Of a stretch of DNA of 64,000 bases, positions 12,403 to 23,584 are shown piece after piece. The translations under genes were made by a program, and so were the position numbers. The number at the start of each line of letters is the position of its first letter. The first letter of the stretch is position 1. The stretch comes from Nigrospora sphaerica (Eukaryota; Ascomycota; Sordariomycetes; Amphisphaeriales; Apiosporaceae), in contig JAGVVL010000030.1 of the NCBI GenBank assembly GCA_018287875.1, positions 1-64,000 of the forward strand. The letters run 5' to 3'. Under the pieces are notes generated by a model. That model was not told the DNA's origin, searched no databases, and saw nothing but the letters and a program-made list of their open reading frames with translations.

Positions 12403-12807
12403 CTATTGTGCTGTATCACCTGGAAGGTCAACTGGTTGCAAGGCCTTTTGAAAATTTAGATAACTGACTGGTTTGGTAAATATAAAGGAAGGATGGTAGT
12501 CAAGTTGTAATTTTTTTAATATTTTCTCATCACCATGCGCGGTGACTACAATAATAAATAAAGGTTCCATTCTTTTAGCGTCATCCTCGCGAACTTTCTC
12601 TAGTACTTGTTCTCCATTCATATCTGGCAAGCCAAGATCTAATATAACAGCGCAAAAATCCTGTTTTTGAATTAGTTTTAACGCACTTTCTCCTGTAGGT
12701 GCAATCGTCACTTCAAATTTCAGTTTCGTTAAAAAATAAGTATGTATTTTTTGCGCTACTTTATCATCTTCTACCAGTAAAATTTTTCGATTAGTTTCTC
12801 GTAACAT
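12403..12807 (-). CDS. Single-domain response regulator (CheY-like receiver)
   Basis: 134-residue stand-alone receiver domain with no output domain. The acidic pocket is ILLVEDDKVAQ (residues 9-19), the phospho-acceptor Asp sits in AVILDLGLPDMNG near residue 57, the switch Thr is in IIVVTAHGD, and the conserved Lys is in FTKPVS. Such proteins act by protein-protein contact in phosphorelays. No histidine kinase is nearby, so the partner is unknown. Intact. Confidence 0.88.
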   Translation of the reverse strand: MLRETNRKILLVEDDKVAQKIHTYFLTKLKFEVTIAPTGESALKLIQKQDFCAVILDLGLPDMNGEQVLEKVREDDAKRMEPLFIIVVTAHGDEKILKKLQLDYHPSFIFTKPVSYLNFQKALQPVDLPGDTAQ

Positions 12808-13172
12808 ATTTTCTTATCTCTTTACGTTTTCATTGAATACTCTACCCGCCAATATATAAAAATCTTAAATTTTTTATAGAGCAAATTTTCTGGAAAAACA
12901 GGAAAAATAATCATTTTAACCATTTTTTGACAAAAAAGTTAAAAAGAGCATTTAATTTGCTATATTTAATATTCAGCACTATGTTTACTGGTTTAGTCAA
13001 ATAAGTAATTTTTTATACAAGGTTTATGACCAATAAAATTTCAATATTTTATCGGATTCACTTATCAAAATATTGCACAACTTGAATAAGTTTTTATATG
13101 ATGAAAGTGTTCTAACTGCCTTATCGAGTGATATATAAAGCGTCCATTTTTTATTAGTATCCGGGGTGATTA
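12808..13172 (+). promoter_or_regulatory. A+T-rich intergenic region with candidate sigma-70 promoter
   Basis: 365 bases between the receiver gene and comEC. TTGACA at 12927-12932 is followed after 18 bases by TTTAAT at 12951-12956, an acceptable sigma-70 promoter reading toward comEC about 215 bases away. A GGGGTG just before the comEC TTG start may be its ribosome binding site. No conserved reading frame or RNA structure is visible in the rest. Confidence 0.35.
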
Positions 13173-15545
13173 TTGTTATTCTGGTCCATCGCGTTTTTAT
13201 TAGGGGTTGCGTTTCCTACTACCTGGTCGATTGCCCCCTCTATATGGATCCTCTCTTTTGGTATTACGCTCTCTTTAATCGCAATAACCATTTGTTCTAC
13301 GTATTACCCTTATGACCTTAAGATAATTTCAGCCTTTTTGTTAGGGGGATGGTGGTTCTGTTATCAGTTTAGTCTCTGTACACTTAATTTACCTAATGAG
13401 TATTTTAATAAACCGGTCATCGTGTCAGGACGGATCATCTCTTTTCCTGAGACACACAGCAAACATACCACATTTGAGTATAGTATTGATACCATTCATC
13501 ACAAGCCATGCCGAGCTATTTCAGTCCTTTTATCTGACTATCATTCTCATGGTGGTCATAGACTACCCCTTAAACGAGGAGAGTATTGGCAATTTTGTAT
13601 TCGTTTAAAAAGAGTCAGAGGTTTTGGAATGTAGGTAGCTTTGATAAGCAAGCATGGTTGTTAAGTAAAGGTATTTTAGCAACGGGCACTATTACCAAAA
13701 AGGAGAAAGCAACCCAGTTAAGTTCAGCTGCTAAACCATACAGCATGCTAAATTTTTGCAATACGATAATAAATGTCTTGTATCAGTGGCGATTAAAGTT
13801 AGGTCATTATCTATTATTGCATGTGCAAAATAAAGAATGCCTCGGTCTCTTACAAGCTTTAGTGATTGGAGAACGCAAACTCATTTTAGAAGAACAATGG
13901 GAAGTCATGCGTATCACAGGTACCAATCATCTATTTGCTATCTCTGGGCTACATATCGGTTTTGTAGGCTGGATATTATATAGCTTAACTCGTTTTTTCT
14001 GGTTTTGTATGCCTTCTTTGGCACTATACATACCAATGCAACAGGCAGCTTGCATCGGTGCCTGGTTAGGGGCGTGCCTCTACAGTATGTTATCAGGTTT
14101 TGCGCTTCCTATTCAGCGCGCTTTAATTATGTTTACCAGTTTTACTGTCGTGATTTTACAAAGACGAACTGTATCTATATGGGATGGGTGGTCTGCAGCG
14201 TTACTGATTATGTTAGGAGTAAAGCCTTTTGTTGTATTAAGTGAAAGTTTTTGGCTTTCTTTTGCAGCGGTGGCCACTATTTTTTATGGATTAGGCAATC
14301 GTCTTCGCATGAGTGAAGACGCTGGCGTTATACAGAACTTGTGGAAAAAATGGGGAAAAACTCAATGGATTATTACGATTGGTTTATTGCCCATGACACT
14401 ATGGTTTTTTCAACAATTATCAATCATAGGGTTTTTAGTTAATTTAGTCGCTATTCCTTGTATCGGTTTTATCATTTTGCCTACCAGTCTACTGGGAACG
14501 CTTTTGTATCCAATATGGCCCAATGGGTTTCAGGTTTTAATTGTAATTAGTGCAAAATGCTTGTGGTATCTTTGGATGTTATTAACTTATCTGTCTTCTT
14601 TATCTTTTGCGCATTCAAGCCTTATTATACCAAATGGATGGGTATTATGTATGACTATTGTAAGTATTGTATTATTTATTGCCCCTATTGGTTTTCCAGG
14701 GCGTTATTATCTTGGTGGTATTGGATTGTTACCCCTTTTTATTACACTCACCGTTACAGCCAAAGCCTAATGAGTTCTGGTTAACGGTACTAGATGTTGG
14801 GCAAGGATTATCAGTTATTATTCGCACTCACCGCCATACATTGATATATGATACAGGACCTAGCTTTGGAGGGAGATTGGATGCTGGAAATGCAGTGGTA
14901 TTGCCATATTTAAAATATTCGGGCATTAAAAAAATTGACAAGATGATTATTAGTCATGGCGACAATGATCATAGTGGCGGGGCAAAAAGTATAGTTAACG
15001 CCATACCCGTTTACTCAATATTAACCAGTGAATTGACTCGTAGCCCTGTCTCAAAAGCCTGTGCATGCCGTAGAGGGCAAACATGGAACTGGGATGGGGT
15101 AGAGTTTAGTATACTACATCCAGGAGAGGAAGAATTAAAAAGTAATGATCGTTCTTGCGTATTAAAAGTGAGTAATGGGGTCCATCATTTACTGTTGCCT
15201 GGAGATATTCATCGAAAAGGTGAAAAAATACTATTAAAAAACAATCCGGATTTACATACGATTAGTTTTTTGCTAGCTCCTCACCATGGGAGCAAGACTT
15301 CTTCAAGCCCGGCTCTTGTTCGCCAACTATCTCCTAAACATGTATTGTTTTCTGTAGGTGCTTATAATCGCTTTTCTTTTCCTAATGCTGTCATTGTCAA
15401 CCGCTATAAAGATTACCATGCTTATTTACACTCTACTGATCAAAAGGGCATGATCACCGTTTGCTTTGGAAAAACTAAGGATCAACTCACCATCCATAGT
15501 TTTTATGAGAACTATAAGAAAATTTGGCATCAACCCCCTTCTTAA
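13173..15545 (+). CDS. comEC: DNA internalization protein ComEC/Rec2 (two frameshifts)
   Basis: Inner-membrane channel for uptake of single-stranded DNA during transformation. Order of parts: N-terminal membrane helices and a DUF4131-type region (residues 1-150), the Competence domain with LLQALVIGERKLI, TGTNHLFAISGLHIGFV and multiple helices (about 13800-14760), then a C-terminal metallo-beta-lactamase domain with VLDVGQGLSVII, ISHGDNDHSGG (HxxxDH-type) and LLAPHHGSKTSSS. Total about 790 residues, normal for the family. Breaks near 13622 (T run one short) and 14735 (T run one long). The TTG start at 13173 follows a good Shine-Dalgarno-like sequence. Confidence 0.92.
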
Positions 15546-15555
15546 AGGCTAGGTT

Positions 15556-16062
15556 TTATACAAAGTAATGTATCAAATACAGTAATATACTTGCATAAAC
15601 GCCTGCTAAGATATCATCTAACATAATACCGATGCCACCATGGACTTTTTGGTCTACTATATTAATTGGCCAAGGTTTGAATATATCAAATATTCGAAAT
15701 AGTAGAAGGCCTAATATTGACCAAGTTAAGCCCACTGGTGCATTAAGCATCGTCAGTAAGTAACCACAAATTTCATCCCAAACGATAATGGGATCATCTG
15801 TCGTTTCTAATACTTCTTCTGCAATCGAGCAAACGACAATACCTACCATGATAAAAAACAGTAAAATAGCTGAATAATAAAATGTTGAAAAAGTCTGCAA
15901 TACATGATGAAGCGGTATTCCTACTAAAATAGTAGACAACGTGCCGGGTACGATGCGTATTAAACCGGTCCCGAAACCAAAAGCAATAAAGCAAGCTGGA
16001 TAGCGTATAGAGGCTTTGATATTTTGTATCTGCTTTCGTATAGCGTAATTGTTGATAAACAT
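15556..16062 (-). CDS. pgpA: Phosphatidylglycerophosphatase A
   Basis: Removes phosphate from phosphatidylglycerol phosphate in the inner membrane. The 168-residue protein is intact, with FGFGTGLIRIVPGTLSTILV near the N-terminus, DDPIIVWDEICGYLLTM in the middle, and FRIFDIFKPWPI followed by GGIGIMLDDILAGVYAS near the end, all PgpA signatures with the acidic metal ligands. Three to four hydrophobic helices are visible. In other gammaproteobacteria pgpA usually sits by thiL/nusB; here it is convergent with comEC, 10 bases away. Confidence 0.92.
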   Translation of the reverse strand: MFINNYAIRKQIQNIKASIRYPACFIAFGFGTGLIRIVPGTLSTILVGIPLHHVLQTFSTFYYSAILLFFIMVGIVVCSIAEEVLETTDDPIIVWDEICGYLLTMLNAPVGLTWSILGLLLFRIFDIFKPWPINIVDQKVHGGIGIMLDDILAGVYASILLYLIHYFV

Positions 16063-16199
16063 TATAGGTAATGTAGTATTACTAAAAATAATTTAATGAT
16101 ATAATTCAAACTATTTTCTATTTTTAAAATAAAAGTATTTCCTTAGTTTAGTTAGAATTAAAGTATCTATATCTTTAAAATATAACAAATTATGGATAG

Positions 16200-16226
16200 C
16201 TTGAATACTTTCTTACAAGACCCCAA
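16200..16226 (+). promoter_or_regulatory. Candidate sigma-32 promoter upstream of rpoD
   Basis: CTTGAA at 16200-16205 and CCCCAA at 16221-16226 are separated by 15 bases, within the RpoH spacing range. It lies 72 bases upstream of the rpoD ATG. A heat-shock promoter driving rpoD is known in E. coli, so the placement is credible, although the second box is one base off consensus. Confidence 0.45.
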
Positions 16227-16298
16227 ATTACTGTTGGCTTGTGTTGAAATAAGCTCGTTTTATTTATCATCTTGCGATTTTATTAGAGATTCTGTGAT

Positions 16299-18313
16299 AT
16301 GGAACATGATCAAAGACAACTACCTTTAAGTGATCTCATTTTATATGCTAAGAAGCAGCAGGGATTTATTACACACGCAGAAATAAATGATTATATCGAG
16401 GCAAATGATTATACATTGGTAGAGTCAAACTCTACAATCTTTGAAGATATTGTAAGTGCCTTAGAAGATGCCAATATACAGGTAGTAGAGACGGTACAAG
16501 ATGTAAATAATGAGCCTAATGAAATAGAGGCTAGTGCTGAAAGCTATAGCGGACGCTTAGCGCCTGAAGAGCATGGATTAGATTCCACTCGCTTGTATAT
16601 GGCTGCTATGGCGCAATTTAAATTACTGACACGTAGCGAGGAAATTTATTGGGCCAAAGCTATTCAAGAAGGGTATCGAAAAACTTTAGTAGCACTTGCA
16701 AAGTATCTAAGTAATATCGAACTTTTTTAGGGCAATATGAATCTTATAAAGAAGGGAATATAAAACTAAATGAATTTCTAATTGGTTTTATTAGTGATGA
16801 ACCTTTTGAGGATGAAGTAGGTTCTGATGTCTCTTTAACTTCTAATGAGGAGGAACCCCTGAGGAGGATTTAATGTCCGGGGATGATGCTAAAAATAGTA
16901 GCGATTCTGAGGATGATAGCGATTCTGAAGATGAAGAAACAGAAGAAGAAAAGATTAGTCTCTGAAAAAGGGTTATCTGATGGAGAAGGAGAAGAAAAAG
17001 AGTTAGCTGCTGAGAAAAAATTATCTGATTCAGAAGAGGAAGATTCTGATTCAGAAGAGGAAGATATTGAAAAGAGCAAGGATTCTGGTCCTGATCCTGA
17101 AGTAGTCGAGACTCGATTTGCCGTATTAACTAAGTTATACGAGGAAGCGCGTAGTCTATTTGAAAAAAATGGGTTTCATCACCCCGCTACTCAATTAGCT
17201 TTAACTAATTTAGGCAATGAATTTCAAAGTTTTAAATTAAATCCTAAACTGCTAGATAAAATGGTAGATACTGTTTCAGGGCTAGCAAAGATAGTCCTTG
17301 CACAAGGAGGGTCGATCCGGTCATTATGTGAAACAAAAGGAAGAATGCCGTCTGATGATTTCATAAAATGGTTCATTGGTAATGAAACGAATATAGATTG
17401 GTTAAAACCTTATATTGCAAAAAAGAAAAATACGGACAAAATTAAGTCGGTTCAAGCCGAAGTAAAACAATTACAGCAAAAGCTAATTGCAATAGAAAAT
17501 AAAACGGCATTATCTATACAAGATATTCGTGATATTAATCGACAAGTATTAGAAGGTGTTAAACAAACTTCTAAGGCAAAAATAGTAATTATCCAAGCTA
17601 ACTTACGTCTAGTAATTTCCATTGCTAAAAAGTATACCAATCGAGGCTTGCAATTCTTAGACCTGATACAAGAAGGTAATATTGGTTTAATGAAAGCAGT
17701 CGATAAATTTGACTATCGCAGAGGTTATAAATTTTCAACTTATGCAACTTGGTGGATTAGACAAGCTATTACACGAGCCATTGCTGATCAAGCTCGGACT
17801 ATTCGTATCCCAGTGCATATGATTGAGACGATTAACAAACTTCATCGAGTCGCAAGACAAATTCTGCAAAAAACAGGAAAAATAGCGACTGCTGAGCAAT
17901 TAGCAAAGGTCATGCAATTACCTGTCGAAAAAATCAATAAAATTCTGAAAATTTCAAAAGAACCCGTTTCTATGCAGACTCCTATTGGAGATGGAGATGA
18001 TGGATCTGTCTTAGGCGATTTTGTGGAAGGATCTGAGGTATCTCCTCTAGACTATACAATGTCTGAAGGCTTACGTACCGCAGTACGCAAAGTATTGAAG
18101 ACTTTAATACCGAGGGAAGCTAAGATCTTGAGAATGCGTTTTGGCATTGATATGAATACAGATAGTACACTTGAGTATGTAGGTAAACAGTTCAATGTAA
18201 CCCGTGAGAGGATTCGTCAGATTGAATCTAAATCTCTTTTAAAATTGCGTAGCCCAAACCGAGCACATTTACTGAATAGTTTTTTAGATGACTTCAGTGA
18301 TTCCGCAGAATAG
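16299..18313 (+). CDS. rpoD: Primary sigma factor RpoD, sigma-70 (three frameshifts)
   Basis: Housekeeping promoter recognition factor. Region 1.1 is at residues 1-50 ([20 protein letters not shown]). Region 1.2 has [18 protein letters not shown] non-conserved region rich in Ser, Asp and Glu (about 16880-17090, [18 protein letters not shown]) follows. Regions 2.1-2.4 have [39 protein letters not shown] and [16 protein letters not shown]. Region 3 has [16 protein letters not shown]. Region 4.2 has [19 protein letters not shown]. Total about 671 residues. Breaks lie near 16728 (T run), 16862 and 16955, all upstream of region 2; the last two fall in the acidic segment, which is low-complexity and tolerant. 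No rpsU or dnaG precedes it, unlike E. coli. Confidence 0.95.
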
Positions 18314-18328
18314 CTCTAAATAGAGCTA
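18311..18328. terminator. Hairpin at the rpoD/pit convergent junction
   Basis: TAGCTCT at 18311-18317 pairs with AGAGCTA at 18322-18328 around an AAAT loop. The two arms contain the stop codons of rpoD and of the convergent pit gene. There is no clear T-tract on either side, so it is at best a weak bidirectional terminator or a 3'-end protecting element. Confidence 0.4.
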
Positions 18329-19325
18329 TGCGACTAATGAGGTGAGGTACATAATAAGCGCTGCTATTGAGCCAGAGCAAGGAACGGTCATTAGCCATGA
18401 CCATAAAATACGATGTACCGTAGACCATTGAACATATTGGGTGCCTTTTGATAACCCGCTACCAATGATTGCACCTGTTACCGTATGAGTGGTCGAAATA
18501 GGCAACCCAAATTTATTAGCAGTTAACAAAGTGATAGCTGCACTACTTGCAACACAACTTCCAGTTAACGGCGTAAGTAACGTGATTTTTCACTCATGGT
18601 ATGCATAATGCGCCATCCTCCAAACAAAGTTCCTAGCCCCATGACTAAGTTACATGACAGGACGACCCAGCTCGGCACGTAAAAAGTATCTCCTAGCAAC
18701 CCTCCAGAAAATAAAAGAATAGAAATTAATCCCATCGTCTTTTGTGCATCATTTCCTCCATGCCCTAAGCTTAAAAAAGCAGCTGAAATGAATTGAATAA
18801 TTTTAGCCCATTCGGTCGTTTGGTTATTAAAGGCAGGGTAAGAGAGTATTTTATTGAAAATAATGACTAATACTGTACTGGCAATCAGTCCTAAAGTGGG
18901 CGAAAGAATTAATGCTAATAAGACAGGCAATAACCCATTAATATTTAAAGCAGCGAACCCTCCCTTAATTAGAGTGGCACCGATTAACCCCCAATTAATG
19001 CGTGAGAAGAACTAGACGGAAGGCCTAAATGCCAAGTAATCAAGTTCCAACTAATTGAGCCAGTTAATGCACAAAATAACAGGGTAGGGGTCACTGCCTC
19101 TGGAAAAATCAGACCTGCTCCTATTGTGTTAGCAACATTCAGTTTAAAAAATAGAAAAGCAATAAAATTAAAAAAGGAGGCCCATAAGATCGCAGGAAAA
19201 GGTTTAAGCACCCGGGTTGCAACGATGGTTGCCACAGAGTTAGGTGCATCGTGCAATCCATTTAGGAAATCAAAAATAAAAGCGACAAATACTACAAAAT
19301 AGATAAATGTCGGAGTATCAATCAT
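18326..19325 (-). CDS. pit: Low-affinity inorganic phosphate transporter Pit (two frameshifts)
   Basis: Inner-membrane Pi/H+ symporter of the PiT family. The duplicated signature is present: FDFLNGLHDAPNSVATIVATR in the N-terminal half and SLGHGGNDAQKTMG in the C-terminal half, each with the GxxDAxN-type motif. ISTTHTVTGAIIGSG near the end is the second PiT-conserved block. About 333 residues with roughly ten membrane helices. Breaks lie near 19000 (G run, after HALIGG) and 18590 (A run). Usually pit is paired with a PhoU-like pit accessory protein; none is seen here. Confidence 0.9.
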
Positions 19326-19555
19326 ATCGTTTTAGGGAAATAGCATTAAATAAATAGTTTTTTATCATTCAGAATGTTAAAAAGCCGTGCCTGAATTTAT
19401 GTGAAAATTACTAATGACTTGAATAGGGATAGTGACGTGCATAAACATATATTTTAAGGTGAATTGAGTACCTTGGTGCTATATTGATGGATTAATATGC
19501 GCATAATGGGTGCACTATACTCTATTATTTTCAAAATGGGTAGTCTTTGTTGACA

Positions 19556-21728
19556 CTATTCATTAAACAGTTCAAAACTAGTGAGTCCTGTGACGGTATC
19601 TACTTTTGTGACTTTAATACGGACTATATCTCCTAGCTGATAGGTTTTCTGTGAATGCTTCCCTTGAAGTAATATTTTTTAGCATCAAATGAATAATAAT
19701 CATCTTGCATCGAACTAATATGAACTAAGCCTTCTACCAAATTGGTTTGTAAGGATACAAAGAACCCAAAGGCTGTAATATGAGTAATTTTTCCAAGAAA
19801 ACATTCTCCTAAGTGAGTTTCCATGAGTTGTGATTGTAGTACTTGGGTGACATGTCTAGTTGCTTCATCCGCTCGTCTTTCAGTCATCGAGCAGTGTGCT
19901 CCTATCCCTTCAAGGCTTTTCATATCATAGTAAAAAACATCATTTTTTTGCTGTCGAGCGAGTAAATAGTAAATAATTCGATGAATAATTAAATCAGAGT
20001 AACGGCGAATTGGAGAAGTAAAGTGAGTATATTCAGAATAGGCTAATCCAAAATGTCCTTTATTAGTAGAGGAATATATGGCTTGATTCATGGTGCGAAG
20101 CACCATGGTTTGAATCAGCTCGTTATCCGCATGCTCTTTACTCTTTTCTAAAAGAGTTGAAAAATCGCTTGGTTTAGGTGTGCGGCGTAACCAACTGCCA
20201 AAACTGATGCCTAATCGTTTGGTAAAATCTTTAAAATCATTAAGCTTTTCTGGAGAAGGGGCCTCATGAATACGAAATAAAGCTGGTATTTTATTCGCTA
20301 TTAAAAATCGTGCAGTAGCAACATTAGCCATTAACATACATTCTTCAATGATGCGATGCGCTACGTTTCTTTTGTTAGCTTGAATATTATTAATTTTACC
20401 TTGTGCATCTAATAGAATTTTTGCTTCTGGTAACTCAAGATCAATAGCCCCTCGAATTTTCCTAGCTTGGTAAGGAATTTGATAGAGTGTATGTAAATTT
20501 TTAATTGGATTGGCAATGACTTGGTGCCGTGCAGGATATTGATCAGTTTGTAAGTATTCTGCTACTTCGTTATAAGTTAAACGAGCTTGTGACTGAATAG
20601 TAGCAGGATAAAATTGATAACTGAGTAGTTTGCCTTGTAATGAAATCTGCATATCACAAACTAAAGCCAAACGCTCTACTTTAGGTTTTAATGAACACCA
20701 ATCATTCGATAAAAGGTCAGGTAACATAGGAACGACCTGGTGCGGCAAATATACAGAATTGCCTCTTAAATAAGCTTCTTTGTCGATCGCAGTCCCCGGG
20801 CTAACAAAATGACTGACATCGGCAATTGCTACCAATAAACGCCATTGTTTTTTTCTTGATAGCAGTAAACAGCATCATCAAAATCTTTAGAATCTTCTCC
20901 ATCGATTGTCACAAAAGGTAAGGATCTTAAATCCATTCTTTCTATCGCATCAGATTTTTCCTTTTGTTTTTGTAAACGCTTTACCTCATTTTGAATGGTT
21001 TTTGACCAGTTGTTAGGTAGGTTATACATTTGAATGGCCATTAAGCTTTCTATGCCTTTAGTATTTTTATCTCCTAAGAGTTGAATAATTCGACCTTTTG
21101 GAGGGTGATGTAAATCAGGCTGTTGGATAATTTCTAATAAAACAATTTGACCTGGTTTAGCATTGGCTTGAGAGCCTGGAGGTATATGAATGAGATGATT
21201 AATCGATGGATGCGCAGGAGTCACAACTGGGGTATTATTTTCTTCTGAATAATATCCTACTAATTGTTCTGTATGACGTTCTAGTATCTCGACAATGGAG
21301 CCAAAGCGTTTATTTTGAGTGGTTTCTTGTGTAATACGAACTAGAACGCGATCATTAAGAAATACTTGTCGCATTTGATAGACACTTAGAAAAATGTTTG
21401 GGCTTCCATCTTCTGGTGTTACCCATCCAAAGCTTTCTTTGACTCCACTAATTTTTCCTTTTAAAAAAATAGAGTTTTTAACAAGATTATAACCTTTATT
21501 ACGAGACCAAATGAGTTGACCATCTCGGCACATGGCTCTTAATCGACGCGCGTAATGCTTCTGTTTGTTCTTCTCCTTCTAATCCGAGTAAGCTAATTAT
21601 TTTTTGACGCGTCATACTTTGATTGTTTTTTTCAGTAATGACAAAATATATTCTCGACTAGGAATGGGGTTGCTATATTTTTCTGCTTCTCTATCAGCAC
21701 AAGGATCTACAATTCTTTTGATGTTCAT
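19556..21728 (-). CDS. rnr: Ribonuclease R (four frameshifts)
   Basis: Processive 3'-5' exoribonuclease that degrades structured RNA and acts in rRNA quality control. The N-terminus (MNIKRIVDP, EAEKYSNPIPSREYIL) matches the RNase R leader and places the start at 21728. Two cold-shock domains follow, then the RNB catalytic domain with IDGEDSKDFDDAVY (active-site Asp cluster), HRIIEECMLMANVATARFL, FTSPIRRYSDLIIHR, and a C-terminal S1 domain (FLGKITHITAFGFFVSL). About 724 residues. Breaks lie near 21625, 21540, 20845 (A run) and 19670 (G run). The gene stands alone with about 230 bases before pit. Confidence 0.93.
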
Positions 21729-21817
21729 TCTTTTTAAATAATAATGTTAAATGTGGGTATGAATTTGGATAAGGTAAATTGGGGGCAAAACTTTTTAGTC
21801 AGTATACCTGTATGCCC

Positions 21818-21847
21818 TTGACACGCCTAGCTATAAATTCTTATAGT
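21818..21847 (+). promoter_or_regulatory. Strong sigma-70-like promoter without a following gene
   Basis: TTGACA at 21818-21823 (perfect -35), 18 bases, then TATAGT at 21842-21847 (five of six -10 bases). No open reading frame of useful length follows before a terminator-like hairpin at 21938. See the candidate small RNA between them. Confidence 0.5.
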
Positions 21848-21853
21848 GGGTTC

Positions 21854-21975
21854 TATTTATTGCTTTTAGAAGCAAAATACTTTATTCAGTTTAAGATACA
21901 GTTTTTAAGTGTTACAGAACAGGCATGAATTAGAGGGTATGGCTTGTTATCTTAAGCCATAGCATTTTTATTTTG
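21854..21975 (+). ncRNA. Candidate small RNA of about 120 nucleotides
   Basis: Inferred transcript between the promoter at 21818-21847 and the intrinsic terminator at 21938-21975. Inside it a short stem (TTGCTT, loop TTAG, AAGCAA, near 21863-21878) is visible. It contains no coding frame longer than a few codons and does not resemble 6S, tmRNA, SRP RNA or RNase P RNA. The surrounding 21729-22323 region otherwise contains no gene, and no mraZ remnant is visible where mraZ would be expected before rsmH. Confidence 0.35.
21938..21975 (+). terminator. Intrinsic terminator-like hairpin
   Basis: TATGGCTT at 21938-21945 pairs with AAGCCATA at 21954-21961 around an 8-base loop, followed by a GCATTTTTATTTT tract. 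This 8-bp stem with a T-rich tail is the best Rho-independent terminator in the window. It is preceded by a matching promoter 90 bases upstream on the same strand. Confidence 0.55.
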
Positions 21976-22323
21976 TCCATTCTTTTTAGCCCATTTTCAT
22001 ACTTTTGTATAGTGGTATTCAATGTTGATCTAAAAAGTTAAGGTGCGATAATTTTTCTAATCTTAGGCTATATATTTTACCGTACCTTATACTAAAATAT
22101 TCCATTACAGTAGAATTGGCTAAAACGAAGGCTCATCGTGGTGATTTCTCAATGCAGAAAAATTTTATCATAGCGAGTTTAACCGGTTTGTCATGATGCG
22201 AGCTCGGCAGTTGCTATAGAAAGAAGGAAGCTAGCTTGTAAAACTCTAAGAGAGGTACACTTAAGCGGCAACATTCAGGAAGTTATTTTTGTAGTTATTT
22301 TTATAATACGAGGAATAATTATT

Positions 22324-23216
22324 TTGTCATTACACCGACCTGTTTTAGTGAATGAAGTGCTAGATAGCTTAAAAATTATACCAAATGGTGTTTACATGGA
22401 TTGTACATTTGGTCAAGGTGGACATACTGCAACACTTTTTAATCATCTGGGTTCTGAAGGCCAAGTGATTGCAATTGACAAAGATCCTGCTGCAGCTGCT
22501 TATGTAATGAAGCACTTTCCCGAAGAAAAAGGTTAACTTTCCACTATCATTCTTTTGCCGAGCTTAAAGATATTGTTGCTAAGCATAATTTAGTAGGTAA
22601 AGTACATGGCATTTTATTAGATTTAGGTACTTCCGCCACTCAATTGGAAACTCCGGAGAGAGGGTTTAGTTTCTTAAGGGATGGACCACTTGATATGCGT
22701 ATGAATCCAGCGCAAGGAGAATCTGCCGCGCATTGGATTGCAAAAGTTTCTATTACAGAAATGATTAACGTTTTTAAAACCTATGGAGAGGAACGATGGG
22801 CTAAACGTATTGCGTTGGCTATTGATCAAGCAAGAAAGCATGAATCTATCAAAACGACTGGTCAGCTTGCTCATATTGTTAAGGAAGCACATCCTCGTTG
22901 GCCTAGAAAAATTCATCCTGCTACTCGCATTTTTCAAGCGATTCGTATTTATATTAATCAAGAAATGGAAGCGCTTTTACAGGGGTTAGCACAAAGTGCA
23001 GAAGTACTAGCACCAGCCGGGCGATTGGCTGTTATCACTTTCCATTCCTTAGAAGCGCGGATAGTGAAAAAATTTATGCGCAGCACTAACTTAAATGAAG
23101 ACGCTACACCTAAAATGAGTTGGGTTAACACAGGTGTAAAACCAACCGCTAAAGAAATCGCAAGCAATCCTAGAGCGCGCAGTGCTATATTACGTGTGAT
23201 GGAAAAAAATGTATGA
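22324..23216 (+). CDS. rsmH: 16S rRNA m4C1402 methyltransferase RsmH/MraW (one frameshift)
   Basis: SAM-dependent methylation of C1402 in 16S rRNA. Begins at a TTG (SLHRPVLVNEVL) after a GAGGAA Shine-Dalgarno sequence. The SAM motif YMDCTFGQGGHTATL, the LLDLGTSATQLET segment, RGFSFLRDGPLDMRMNP, ATRIFQAIRIYINQEM and the C-terminal VITFHSLEARIVKKFM are all RsmH hallmarks. About 297 residues. One A-run break near 22530. Usually the second gene of the dcw cluster after mraZ; here mraZ is absent. The stop overlaps the ftsL start. Confidence 0.94.
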
Positions 23217-23580
23217 ATGTCGTAAAAACTAAAATTGGCTTTGATACGAAGCCTTATACCATACCACCACTTAAAATTTACGAATTTTTTATTGCTTCTC
23301 CAAAAAATGGGGAAAAGTTTTATTATCTATTGCTATATTATTATCTGCGATTGAATGTATTTACCTTCAATCTAGTATCACTATAAAAGCGCATGAACTA
23401 CAAGCCCTAAAAAAAGAGGAAGAAGTTATGCAAGAAAAATATAATCAATGTTTTAGAAATTATAAAGATTTTATTTCACCCGTTCGTTTGAAAGAAAAGG
23501 CAGCTTCTATGGGGATGCAGAAACCTTCGCCTGAAGTAACGATATACGCACCAAAAAATATTTTGCATGAACTACAATAA
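23213..23580 (+). CDS. ftsL: Cell division protein FtsL (one frameshift)
   Basis: Bitopic divisome protein that pairs with FtsB and FtsQ. A short cytoplasmic segment is followed by a single membrane helix (WGKVLLSIAILLSAIECIYL), a periplasmic coiled coil (HELQALKKEEEVMQEKYNQ) and the family's LKEKAASMGMQKP ending. About 122 residues. The frame breaks at an A run near 23305-23310, so no long open frame shows it. The ATG overlaps the rsmH stop (ATGA), the normal rsmH-ftsL arrangement. The ftsI gene that normally follows is missing; rsmD follows instead. Confidence 0.8.
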
Positions 23581-23584
23581 TTAT

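Noticed and set aside
16870..17079. Ser-rich open frame antisense to rpoD
   Set aside because: It mirrors the GAT-TCT-GAA repeats of the acidic RpoD insert and has no independent support.
18311..18328. Full intrinsic terminator between rpoD and pit
   Set aside because: The stem is good but neither strand has a proper T-tract, so I list it only as a weak terminator-like hairpin.
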